Below, piece after piece: positions 9,901 to 19,203 of a stretch of 64,000 bases of DNA. The stretch is taken from NCBI GenBank assembly GCA_032718475.1, contig JAUCBJ010000764.1, positions 1 through 64,000 of the forward strand, given 5' to 3'. This DNA comes from Nemertoderma westbladi (taxonomy: Eukaryota; Xenacoelomorpha; Nemertodermatida; Nemertodermatidae). A program made the position numbers and the translations under genes. Position 1 is the stretch's first letter. Each line of letters opens with the position of its first letter. The notes under the pieces were generated by a model, which saw nothing but the letters and a program-made list of their open reading frames with translations, was not told the DNA's origin and ran no database searches.

Positions 9901-10611
9901 GTTGCGTACGAGCCATATCTACAATCGCTACCACAATATCAGGAACTCATCCTAACTGCTCAAGACCTTCCACAGAACACTGGAGTTATCGTAGTCCGAG
10001 AATACTTCAGACAATTGAATATGGATAACAAGTACACCTGGAACTTCGTTGCTATTTGTGATCGCATCACGAAGGGTGTATTTACGGAGATTAGAAAAGT
10101 GGTACGCGCGCGAGGTGATTGGAGGATGGCGGCTATACAATACCGCAACGAATTCTTGTTGACTCATGTGCCAGTGGGTTCATTGACCGCTGAGAGGATA
10201 CAGGAGCAAAGGATCGCAGCGACCACAGCGACGACCGCTGGAGCTCAAGGCTCGCGGAAAGAACCAGGAGGAGAGGTCCAAGACAAGTGTCAAGTCAAGG
10301 ACGATCACTATCATTCTATTATAGAAGCGCAAAGGTTGCAGCGCAAGGCGCAGGGAGCGTCTGAAAAAGCGCGTGTGCAACTGCATAAGGAAGAGTTGGC
10401 GGAAGCGACCAAGGGAGCGCGACAATTGGGACGAGGCCGAGGAAGAAGCACAAGCCGGGAGTCTGTCGGGGCTCAGGGAACATCGTCGCCGGTTCCGGGG
10501 AGTGACGCCTCACGGACGCCGTCAACGGAGTCGACTGGAGGAAGATTAGTGTATCTGGGAAGGGGGCGAAAGAGAGGAGCGAGCCCAAAGAATCCAGGAG
10601 CGGGTCGATAA
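6904..10611 (+). CDS. Giant unassigned ORF with three CCHC zinc knuckles
   Basis: A 1235-codon reading frame; I chose the ATG at 6904 because the frame upstream has only a TTG. I do not recognise the family. Visible features: a cysteine pair with a CxxC...C...H pattern (CGEC ... CPAHQF) about 150-190 residues in; a charged alpha-helical middle; three perfect C-x2-C-x4-H-x4-C knuckles from about 9571 to 9744 (CKLCGSTRH, CRWCNETDH, CGYCGVKGH), typical of retroelement nucleocapsid or other RNA/DNA-binding proteins; and a basic, Gly/Arg/Ser-rich tail. It lies on the same strand as the BEL pol frame and carries two copies of the palindrome also found in that frame, which argues for one element. 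It could be an extra gag-like or accessory protein, or the gag of a second nested element. No reverse transcriptase, integrase, signal peptide or membrane segment was seen. Confidence 0.7.
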   Translation: MERDIRAQPRRGFTAREEAELPFARPGCKDSNVYYHGRSVMELNGKYKQSYDKELRRERMRALGDRMEVLRREYRTRNPYDFALDVCDISADPDEEIARLYHMNMYLRHEEPLPAVRDQFDGMHLYRRTRGEDQETPKVFSVYKLFYKCGECMNKQDVAIPDRLDEQHPEPILTRCPAHQFLRYNEGGYPMSNPMISIDFSGKRPPRPITPTVTTLDPYTEIKPCSTPSLIETAAAISLYRAYKDLEAQREAARDSGTKPAGLELSSPWTAFTSPHRVRSLTPEHQDDIDALRQEERAAKAKELFENRIAEYNKTADRHQEETRRVTGFVPQVVSQPGPVYYSDGTEPAILVDHPESREAIRFLPMVRMADHWNVDCLREVLCAKFLRDVPMQITDYDTLDKIGAPGKESKLFGWLDKYIKVWVAVATFPDDEEVDQTWLRRKGSYTRYDDHKAIERMWTPSDEIQRQWRKTEESLQDWRVMFYDNEGGSHQECLTSKCIQIRAADGVTHVFMRVRADRERPEPIITTQYRKGKDPREQILEVCRRGGMHGAERIDARMLPKKVREAILNQDYVKVGSGVQSDLESDFNAMTDLEDRLPRPFVDTKLLLLWAQDIGIYREYPNSAKTGMGFIAHLLYNWDFKLKTQKKYEEAYGEYNTPPGAEFKSHFKRQALVYWNICAPPRASLQYYLVLESNMVTCLLADIVARVLKRHPLVFGGDQYVRSKGGIQSDVMKRFLTPFFNQSLENTSMVRRGLAIFEGVYRQNIGDLGDRPSMEYPTPEALEKWFGNQTRGFGTPFHSEADRPVKEGWPETLVEVFGVDLPVEKTYPKRTREEILEIEDKGEDVYFVPDRQPLTGEDDIVLDIGKEGSAKPIGDLIYERAWFPQARRCKLCGSTRHNLKSCDAVVEAAHKVCRWCNETDHSFHTCTVFISQCGYCGVKGHRSARCQLRDDSFQNHSANLLREMLDKWESVADYHIQAQMRWLPFKAGYGFWAVDPSHVAYEPYLQSLPQYQELILTAQDLPQNTGVIVVREYFRQLNMDNKYTWNFVAICDRITKGVFTEIRKVVRARGDWRMAAIQYRNEFLLTHVPVGSLTAERIQEQRIAATTATTAGAQGSRKEPGGEVQDKCQVKDDHYHSIIEAQRLQRKAQGASEKARVQLHKEELAEATKGARQLGRGRGRSTSRESVGAQGTSSPVPGSDASRTPSTESTGGRLVYLGRGRKRGASPKNPGAGR
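7676..7693. repeat. Dispersed palindrome, copy 4 (perfect)
   Basis: CCAAACCCGCGGGTTTGG, a perfect 18-bp palindrome, read as TKPAGLE in the second large reading frame. Confidence 0.9.
9271..9286. repeat. Dispersed palindrome, copy 5 (perfect)
   Basis: CAAACCCGCGGGTTTG, perfect over 16 bp, read in another frame (QTRGFG) within the second large reading frame. The DNA, not the peptide, is therefore what is conserved. Confidence 0.9.
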
Positions 10612-11108
10612 TACATTATAGCACAGGGCGACAGACTCTAGATATATACATCATCGTCGCTCTGATGTATATTGTAGCATTTGGAAATCTTCGACTAGAC
10701 TCATATACACTAGTTGAGTTATTTTGAATTTATATTATGAGAGAGGCGAAGGAAGTGATTGGGGAGACAAACCTGCGGGTTTGGCTTACTCCTTTCACTT
10801 GCCCTAGCAAAAATTTTATATATTTGATTTTGTATGTAGTAATCATTATGTAGTAAGAACGAACGAGAAACAATATTTTGTAAATTTAATTTGTATGTAA
10901 TAATCGTTAAACAGTGAGAGAGATAATATTTTGTAAATTTAATTTGTATGCAATTCATTATGCAATATCTATAGCAATATTTGTAAATAGTAGGATTTAT
11001 AGTATCAAGTGTTTATATTGGTTGGAAGAAATTTATTTTGTTTTGTATACATCACCTTATACTCTTCTACAATTGGAGGGAAACATTGTATGATTTCCCT
11101 TGGAGCGG
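10612..11108 (+). other. 3' non-coding part of the retroelement
   Basis: A/T-rich, no gene. It holds several near-copies of a short TTTGTAAATTTAATTTGTATG-like motif (10800-10960), the last palindrome copy, and a purine-rich tract (GGAGGGAAAC near 11074) that could prime plus-strand synthesis just before the LTR-like sequence. Confidence 0.4.
10768..10783. repeat. Dispersed palindrome, copy 6
   Basis: CAAACCTGCGGGTTTG, about 155 bp after the stop of the second large reading frame. Confidence 0.8.
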
Positions 11109-13300
11109 TGTTACGGTATATGGCGCTGTATCCACATTATTAGTCATTATGCAGTATGCAATATTATTCCGTTATGCAGTATGCAATATTAGTCCGTTAT
11201 ACTGTACGTAATATTAGTCCATTGTGCAGCATGATATTTTAGATAAGGCATAATAACGCAATGATATTTAGATAGGGAAATCTAAACACCCATATATTTG
11301 AATCCATCCATTTTGTATAGTATGTAGCCCTACCTACGTAATTTTGTATTAGGATATATGTAGATAGTTCCAGGGTAGCGAGTTTATTCGGACCCTGGAT
11401 TTTGTGCTTGCTGATATTAGCATCGATAGGGCTAGCATATAGGGACGCTGTCCTGGCCATTCAGCAGCCAGGGACGTGAACCATTACCATATGGTAATAA
11501 TTTGAGGTTTGGGCAAGCGATAGGGCTACAATCCGGCCTCCTTATTGGACTAACTGCTTCCAGGTTGGTCTAATGCTAGCACGGACTGGAGAGCCAATAG
11601 GAGAGCGATTGAGTCACCCTATTGCATCACCCCATCCGGATCACCTATAAATTGGTGGTGTGCCGGTAGAGCCTCACATGACACCTCACATGATCTGCTA
11701 TCACCTTTGTACTTGTTGAGCTGTCTCTATTCAATTTTGACGGATATTTTAGCGTATTTTCTGCAATTTGCTAATTTTGATTAATTTCTTGGAATGATTT
11801 GCTAGTGCGATTACTCTCGATTGTGTTTCTCAATTAATTCCTTCGATTACTGCTAATTACAACTGAACTATGATTTCTACTTTTTGATTAATGGTTCTAT
11901 GTGATTCCTTTCTGCGCAATAATCCTAAGGGATTTCTGAGACTGTCAGACTTTGTGATTTGCATGTGCTGCTACGGTAGCTATTAGCATAATGGAGGGCT
12001 AAGGTGCCAGTGGGCGGTGGGCACATCGGGGGGTTGAGCGACTAGGAGAGAGCGGAGGATTCAAAGCGGGCAACGCTGGCTAGGGTCACTGTTGCGGGCG
12101 GGTATCTTGCACTGTAACACGCAGACCATTCGCCGATACAGTAACTAGGGGGCTGATGATCCAGGTTTTGTCTCTATTTAGTATTCTGGGGGCAGGAATC
12201 GGGTTAGTTAGGAATCCTAGATGTATCCGGGAGAGGCCTGCGTGTATTACAACGTTGAGTGTGGAGTACGAATAGTGAGTCGCATAATTGTGGGCTATAC
12301 AGTAGTTAACTGCATAATTGCGAACTGAGATTGCTGACGCTGATTGGTGTGTTATTGAAGTGTGCCTATGATTGTGAATGTTTAGGTAGGCGCCCTTTTC
12401 TTTTGATTGATTTCTATTTCTTAGTTACAATAATTAGTTACTGATTAGGTCAAAGTAATACGGCAATTTAGGCTATTACTAGCGAAACCTGTTGCGTAAT
12501 AAATTAGAATTACGTATTCTGGAACTCTTAGTAATTAGTACGCTGTTAAATATTTGTGACTGTAATTGATTAGTAAAAATTAAGAATTAGTACGCAGCAT
12601 AGCGGAGAGTAGCTAAGGTAATAATTAGAGTACTGTAAACTATTCACGCTGAGCGGTTATTTGCATTAGCGGGCAATCAGCTAGATCGCACTATTCGGTA
12701 CGCACGATACGCTAGTAATTTGCTGGCCTAAAGCCAGCCGCAGGCAAGTTTCGACCCAGAGCGGTACTATCCACGTAGAAACGATTACTGTATCATTTTG
12801 ATTATTTAAATATTCTCGCATTCACACATTACGTTAGAGAACCCCCAGTATTCGCGATTAGAAAAGACATAGGCAATAGCGTGCTTTAATAGTGATAGAA
12901 TTAGGCGTAAGAATACTCTGAGTGCAAAGCCTCTCGCACTCGTCTTAAGTAAGCTTAGGGAGCCGACTCGGGTTTATTGTTTTGGTTATTCCCGCGTGGC
13001 TCATAGATTCGAACAGTTAGCTCTCTATCGAGTGATCGGTAGAGAAAGGAACAAGCGATTTTGCAGGAGTTGTGTAAAATTAGTAAAATATATTAGCGGA
13101 CGGCAGATTAGCGCCATCCAACGGTAAGTAGCGGTTTTGTATTTAGCCACCTTTACAATTTAGTAATATCACGCTCCTGATCCCCTTTACTTAACAGTAG
13201 AGCATTCTTTGTGTCTTATTGGTTAGGCAAGAGCTCATTAGGTTGACAGAGGGATATTAACGGGTATTGGTCTGTTCAACAGTTCTGCTGTTAGTATAGA
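11109..13300 (+). repeat. Candidate 3' LTR and flanking non-coding sequence (right end uncertain)
   Basis: It begins TGTTACGG just after a purine tract, as LTRs do, and has a compact promoter inside (next entry). No reading frame of note. I could not fix the right end: the upstream LTR is outside the window, so the two cannot be compared. Confidence 0.4.
11590..11680 (+). promoter_or_regulatory. CCAAT/TATA promoter, probably of the LTR
   Basis: CCAATAGG near 11595 and TATAAA at 11646-11651 are spaced like a Pol II promoter. A start site would fall around 11675, by the GAGCCTCACATG sequence. A near-repeat (CACATGACACCTCACATGA) sits at the expected start. Confidence 0.5.
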
Positions 13301-14510
13301 GGTCGCGGTTGTTTATCAGTAGTACAAGTAGAGGGAAACCACTTGATGGTCCTCGTGGCGACTGATGATGACTGATGATAAGATTTTTGTGAGAATCATT
13401 TATGATGCTCAAAATTAGTTAATGGTTCAAAATGGTAGCAAACATCAACTGTATGTTTGCGCATTTAATAGATTAATTTAAAACATTAAGGGAATAGAGA
13501 AGGTTACATTGCATTGTTTTGAAATTAAACCAATAAAATAAAATAGATTTCGCATTTGGACAATTTGCTCCAAAGATCACTATCCTAATCACTTGCGCCA
13601 CTATCTGGTGTAAAGAATACTCAGCATTCTAGAACAGGAAGCGTGTAATTTCGGTCTAGTGCCAGCCAAAAGCCATGATTGGAGTAGTCTGTTATAGAAC
13701 AGATCAGTCTGTACATATGATCTTTTCAATTCCTGCTTAAAATACACCAGTATTGATTATGTGCATATATTTACATTAAATTTTTTAATTTACATTTTAT
13801 TTTTACATTTGAGATATATTTACATGTCTGTACAGTGTACACTGCAATCCCACCATATAAGCGAGCAAGTCACTGCCGTCTAATGTGGTAGTGAGCAAGT
13901 CACTGCTGCCTAATATGGCAACCTCTGATCTGAACATGTTATAGTGCTATGGATATAATATTTGCATTTAAAAAAACTCTCTAAAAAAACTGATTGTGTA
14001 ATTGTAATTAGAGTGTAAACAAGGACACTATTATATATATGTATAGTCAATAAATTTCTTGTTTCAGTACAGTATTTATTAAAGTAGAAACTCTTGGAAG
14101 ATAATGATGTATTCATGTACCCATAAATATCAGGTATAATTGACCTCTTTGCTGTAATGGAAAATTTCTTCTTCTGTTTACACTCCTATGAATCTTCTTC
14201 ACTTTTGACTTGTTTATTGGCATGCATGATAAATTGCCTGATTTCCAAAAATATTAACAATTCCAATTAACGATTAAAGGTACAATCATTTCTGGAGTAA
14301 ATAACACTAAATCCTCTATTCTTATTGCTATAACGTTTTTGACTCCTCTTTTTAGGCAATGCACCAACAACCCCACCTGAGCAATGGCATGAAAAGTAGT
14401 ACAATTGAGGAGGCACCATTGATAAACTTCCTACTGACCCTGTGACTTGTTTGACATTCTGATCCATACCTACTACTTACCATTGTCGACCAATGTAGTG
14501 ATCTGAGTCA
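13301..14510. other. Gene-free A/T-rich stretch
   Basis: No coding signal found. It contains a 30-bp unit repeated twice in tandem at 13861-13920 (GAGCAAGTCACTG core) and otherwise only low-complexity A/T sequence. Confidence 0.5.
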
Positions 14511-14632
14511 AGTGGCATGAAAAAAATCTACCCCTGCCTATTAATTGCAATTGCACTGTAATGCGCCTTCTCTGACTGCATGTTATTCCAAAATATAATC
14601 AATGGAGTCGAATTGTAATTAATTTATTATTG
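14511..14632 (+). repeat. Long direct repeat, copy 1
   Basis: A 122-bp sequence beginning AGTGGCATGAAAAAAATC recurs almost unchanged at 15559-15682; the only clear difference is a 2-bp insertion. The pair brackets a tRNA-like SINE head and a LINE tail. Confidence 0.9.
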
Positions 14633-14679
14633 CACTTTCGCAATTAATTATGCCTTTGTCATAATTATTGGTTGTAAAG

Positions 14680-14779
14680 GTGGGGTGGTTTAGTTGGTTA
14701 AGAGCCACCAGGCCTGCAAACTATTGGTTGTAGGTTCGAGCCCCACCAGGGTCCACTCAGCCTTTTTTTTTTTTTTTTT
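14680..14779 (+). repeat. tRNA-derived SINE head with Pol III boxes
   Basis: An A box TGGTTTAGTTGG (14686-14697) and a B box GGTTCGAGCCC (14733-14743) are spaced as in a tRNA. A T run (14763-14779) follows and would stop Pol III. The acceptor ends do not pair, so this is a tRNA-like element and not a working tRNA gene. Confidence 0.7.
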
Positions 14780-15059
14780 AATAATCCTTTAATAATAATA
14801 ATAATTATGGAAAAATGTAGAACATACTGCAGAAATGCAAAAACTAAGTAAGTTGTAACCACCCCCCCCCCATTTGCCCATTGCCAATACCAATTACTTT
14901 TTAGGCAATCTGTTGGATTGGAAGCAAGCTTATTTAATCCATCAGATGCTAATGAGTTTCAAAATTTGTTGGTTTGAAATTATAGAAATTATAATTTGAT
15001 CTCAAATAGTTTTGATAAATAGTTTTGATAGTTTTGATAAGTGTACTCAACTAAATAAA

Positions 15060-15340
15060 TCTTGAAAAATGATTCATAATGTGATTTACCAATACAAGGT
15101 TAAGTTTGTGTTTGTTGTTGCGAAAATAAGATATATTCTTTAAGTTTTAATTTAAATTTAGCAAGTATTGGGATTTTTCTAATTTCTGAGGGTAGTTCAT
15201 TCCAATATAGTGGAGGTTGATATGTTATAGAACTCTGGCCAAAATTTGTTTTGAAAAGTGGCAGATGATAGTTGTAACTAGTACGCGTGTTGTGAGTATG
15301 TATAGATTTATTTAATACAAGGAGGTCTGAACCCTGAAGG
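15060..15340 (-). pseudogene. CR1-like LINE, extreme carboxyl end
   Basis: The minus strand reads a typical LINE tail: LPLFKTNFGQSSITYQPP, then YWNELPSEIRKIP, then a lysine-rich end and a stop. It continues the LINE piece at 15690-16175 after an interruption of about 350 bp. Confidence 0.7.
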
Positions 15341-15558
15341 CCAGCGCCATAGCAGAACCCAAGATGTATCTAGGGTTTGAGCAAACAGAGTGAATTGGAA
15401 CAAAGAAACGCAAACTGGAGGCGCCTGCATACTCCATTACCCATTAGAACTGCAACTCGTGGGAACACATCCCCTTGCAACTGGCTACCAAGGTCGCAGA
15501 AAGGTGCTGAAGGAATAGCCCTCTCTCATTGCTCAAAACCCCATCTGTGGGGCCAACC

Positions 15559-15682
15559 AGTGGCATGAAAAAAATCTACCCCTGCCTATTAATTGCAATT
15601 GCACTGTAATGCGCCTTCTCTGACTGCATATGTTATTCCAAAATATAATCAATGGAGTCGAATTGTAATTAATTTATTATTG
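15559..15682 (+). repeat. Long direct repeat, copy 2
   Basis: Second copy of the sequence at 14511-14632, here lying between the two pieces of a broken LINE. Its position shows that it arrived after, or together with, the event that split the LINE. Confidence 0.9.
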
Positions 15683-15689
15683 TTTCAAG

Positions 15690-16175
15690 GTTTGTGGGAT
15701 ATCTAAGTATCCCATCCTATACTTATACATAAAGAGCAGGCATTGGTATCTATATAAATTTGATAACGTTAGTTCTTTGGTAATGTTAAAAAGATCATAA
15801 GTGGGATAATTGTATGGTTTTAGATGGATATAATGCATGACTCTCTTTTGTAGAAGAACTATGGGTTTCAGTACAGTTGCACATGATGGGTTTCCCCATA
15901 TTTAAAGCGAAAAGATGAAATATGGTCGAACTAACGTATTATAGAGCATTAAGCGAATGTGAAACGGCATGAGGTTTTTGAGTTTGCCAATGATTCCGAC
16001 GTTCTTTGCAATTTTTAGTTGTATCTGACTTATGTGTTTTTTCCATTTTAAATCGCTTGATAAAATGATACCTAAAAATTTTGTTTCGTTTACTTTTTTT
16101 ATTTCTTTACCTCCCATCATAAGTGAAACATTTGTTTTGTGTGTGCTTGGACGACGCAATGAGAAAATAGAAAAT
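15690..16175 (-). pseudogene. CR1-like LINE reverse transcriptase, carboxyl part
   Basis: The minus strand reads RRPSTHKTNVSLMM, then ETKFLGIILSSDLKWKKHI, the region just after the palm of CR1/jockey-type reverse transcriptases, followed by ...QKRVMHYI... and ...TYDLFNITKELTL.... There is a stop near 15902. The polymerase core is missing. Confidence 0.75.
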
Positions 16176-16301
16176 ACTGTTTTATCTAATATTTGTCAAA
16201 CTTGTTAACGAACTTGACAAAAAAAGTGACTTACAACAAAACATAGTAGATTAATAGGCAAACTACCTAATCTCACAGAATTTAACACTTTCACAACAAC
16301 A

Positions 16302-17910
16302 ATGATGTATACCATGAGCAAAGTGAGAAGTATGGCTTTGATTGCTGCTACTCTTACCATTATAATGGGACCGATTCTTTGGAGAGTTGGATATTTATCA
16401 ATGCTAAATGGACTTGGTGGTATGAACCACTATAGACTACGTAACCCGTTATACTACGAAAATGAAGCGAAACTTGAATATAAAAGATGTAATGAACGAG
16501 TAATGAATATATTTTGGTTGAAGACACACAAAACAGGCACTTCCTCCACTGTCTCAATGTTTACCAAACACGCATATATGAATAAGTTGACGCCAGCAAT
16601 GCCCAACAAAGGAGTTAAACTCAACACCACTCCACGTGTCTGGACATACTGGTGGGAGAAAAACCTAAACGTTTACACCCAACATCCAAATGTATCTTTC
16701 CTCCATGTGAGATACAACAAAAAGATTAAAAGGATTATGCCATCTGGAACAAAGTATATATCTAACATTAGGGACCCAGGTACCCTAATGACATCTTACA
16801 TAGAATACCCTCACTTTAAGAAGGAGTGCGTGACATTTAAATTCGCTATTATATTAATGATAGTAATGTTAAGATTAACAAAATACAGGTTTGGTTAGGA
16901 TAAAGGGGCCTAGAAGATGGCTGAATGAAAACACCACGGTGTAGTTAGTAAACGTTTTCGGCCTCCGGCTACTTCAGACTGTAATACTGTTTGCAGTATA
17001 AAAAATTACTTTTTATATTTAATCTTAATTTACTATTTATATTTTTTACTATGTAATCAAACCAAAAATTTGAATAAACTAAAGAAAAATCTAATGTATA
17101 AAGTAAGTAAATTATTGTTTTCTTGCGAGGACAGTGTTATTAATATTTAAAAGCAAAAACAATACAGGCAATAACAACAGTTGTGATAAAGTTACTTTAC
17201 ATTAGATAAAGTTACTTTTACTGTTATGCTAATTTGTGTGTCATTCACTCCAACACCATAATAATAGTTTTGTGATAACAGCCAATGGACCCAAGGAATC
17301 CTTAATCGATACCTATTTGAAACACCCCGAGGAAGTTTGGTTCAACAACCGACTCTTTGTGAACCCAATGCTACACGAGTTTGGATATATTCTAGATAAT
17401 GAAAACAACGTTTCTGAAATACAGAATATAATTCGCGAAATAGACAATGATTTTGATCATATAATCCTCTTGGAATATTATGAAGAGTCGCTAATTCTTT
17501 TGAAAGATTTACTGTGTTGGGATGTTGGCGATATTGTTTATATTGCAAAGAATATCGGAGATGTAAGAAAAATGACAGTTGTACACAAATATGTAAACAA
17601 CACAGTTAGAGAGAGAATTCGACAAAACAATTTAGGAGACTGGCTCCTCTATCAGCACTTCAATAAAACATTGTGTAATAAAATACATGAATATGGCGAC
17701 GAAAGAATGGCAAATGATGTTAAAGATTTAAGACTCGCAAACGAGGTTATACGTTCTAAATGCTTAAAATCAGCCAACAATAAATCGGACACAGAACAGA
17801 AAATATGTTTCTTCTTAAAGCAAACCGAATTAATTGAACAAATCGTTAATGGTATAGAATTGTATGAGGGAAATATTAAGAAAACTTGGAACAATTTTAT
17901 TTATTTTTAA
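16302..17910 (+). CDS. Galactose-3-O-sulfotransferase family enzyme (two exons, intron edges approximate)
   Basis: Enzymes of this family (Gal3ST, cerebroside sulfotransferase-like) move sulfate from PAPS to the 3-OH of galactose on glycolipids or glycans in the Golgi. The first exon (16302 to roughly 16800-16890) has a short cytoplasmic start and one membrane segment at about residues 8-30, as in type II Golgi enzymes. It then has the 5'-phosphosulfate loop in FWLKTHKTGTSS and the 3'-phosphate motif SNIRDPGTLMTSYIEY. The second exon (about 17264 or 17281 to 17910) matches the carboxyl half: DHIILLEYYEESLILLKDLL, then CWDVGDIVY, then LYQHFNKTL. Possible donors are CAG/GTTTGG at 16888 and CAG/GTACCC near 16790, with acceptors after 17263 or 17280; I cannot choose from the sequence alone. 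The length of about 400 residues is normal for the family. Convergent with the WxxW gene. Confidence 0.8.
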
Positions 17911-17985
17911 ATTATATCATTTATGTATGAAATCACAAGAAATTTAATTAGAATTTAGCCAATAATTATGTTACAAATGCTCACG

Positions 17986-18064
17986 GCGGCAGTGTGCCGC
18001 ACATGGTGTTCAAAGGTAAAATATTTAAAAATTTAGAAAATTATTAAATGCGGCAGTGTGCCGC
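17986..18064 (+). repeat. Two identical hairpins after the sulfotransferase stop
   Basis: GCGGCAGTGTGCCGC (6-bp perfect stem, 3-base loop) occurs at 17986-18000 and again at 18050-18064, in otherwise A/T-rich sequence 75-150 bp past the stop codon. They would lie in the 3' untranslated region if the transcript extends that far. Confidence 0.8.
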
Positions 18065-18088
18065 CTTTGGGGGTAGGATAAGTAGTAA

Positions 18089-18175
18089 TATAGTTTCTTA
18101 TAGTTATACTGTATCTGTATAGTTTCTTATAGTTATACTGTATCTATATAGTTTCTTATAGTTATACTGTATCTA
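18089..18175 (+). repeat. 29-bp tandem repeat, three copies
   Basis: The unit starts TATAGTTTCTTATAG and is repeated three times with one base change, followed by a degenerate partial copy. Confidence 0.85.
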
Positions 18176-18328
18176 TATAGTTATCTATAGTTAATCTTTG
18201 TATAAAAATCTTGCGTTGTTCGCATACTAAAGCAGATAAATCACTTAATCATAATATGATAATCATAAAAATTCTTAAACCATAAAATACGAAAAAAACA
18301 AATGTAACTGCTACACTTTAGGGAGAAA

Positions 18329-18924
18329 CTAAATTAGATAAGGTGTGACTGTTGACACATGAATTCTTAAACATGATCCTGTACTGTTTGTGTAATAACC
18401 ATCAATTCGGTGTTCAAGTGACTTCGTCAGTGTCCAAGTCTTACGCCGTAATTGTAAATATTTTTTGCTTAGCTTAATGTGTTTTGTGGGTATAATTAAT
18501 TTTTGATATTGGGGGTAGCGATTTCTAGTTACCGAAATATAATCTAAATTCAGTGATAGTTTATTTGTAGCTAGCCAAATATAAATTTTATCTAGCTCTT
18601 CATTTATTGATTTAAGGATTTTGTTTAAGTCTGTTCCAGATTGAAATACATTTGTGTCATCGGCAAAGATTTTAAACCGCACCAAATTTGAACTCTCGGC
18701 AATATCGTTTATGTATAACAAAAAAAGAACTGGCCCAAGAATTGATCCCTGTGGGACACCACATGTTGTAGGCATATAGTCAGAAAGGGTTGTTTCAAAT
18801 TGAACACGTTGTTGTCTGTTCGTGAGGTAATTTCTGAACCACTCAAGCGGCGTTCCGCGGACACCGTAATGTTCCAATTTCTTGTGGTTAGTGTCAAAAT
18901 AGTGGTCAAAATTCTGCTGTACAT
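18329..18924 (-). pseudogene. LINE reverse transcriptase fragment, chimeric
   Basis: The minus strand encodes the palm of a CR1-like reverse transcriptase: PQGSILGPVLFLLYINDI and FADDTNVF. After NKLSLNLDYI it no longer matches that family and instead resembles the end region of the other LINE family in this window (TLTKSLEHRIDG, compare TLTKSLEQRIDG at about 54160). It is a mosaic of two LINE families. Confidence 0.7.
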
Positions 18925-19203
18925 CTGCTGTACTGCTGTACAGCTGTTAGGTATTAGCTGACAGCTCTACTACAACTGTGCATGACTGCTATGATTTAAA
19001 CTCTAAACTATTAAAAGGCGCTGGGCCTAGCATTGAATGTGGTGAATGTAAATTTAAACTTAACAGTTTACATCGTATATGCCTGAACAAGCATCACAAC
19101 CATACATACACCAACGTAAATATTTCCCAGGCATTCAAGGGCACCAAATTGTTCAACCTGCCGCAGTAGCCAGTAGATAAATAAACCGCTGAAAGGACGG
19201 AAA

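Noticed and set aside
14680-14755. Functional tRNA gene
   Set aside because: A and B boxes are present, but the acceptor stem does not pair and one T-stem pair is broken; a T run and SINE-like context follow.
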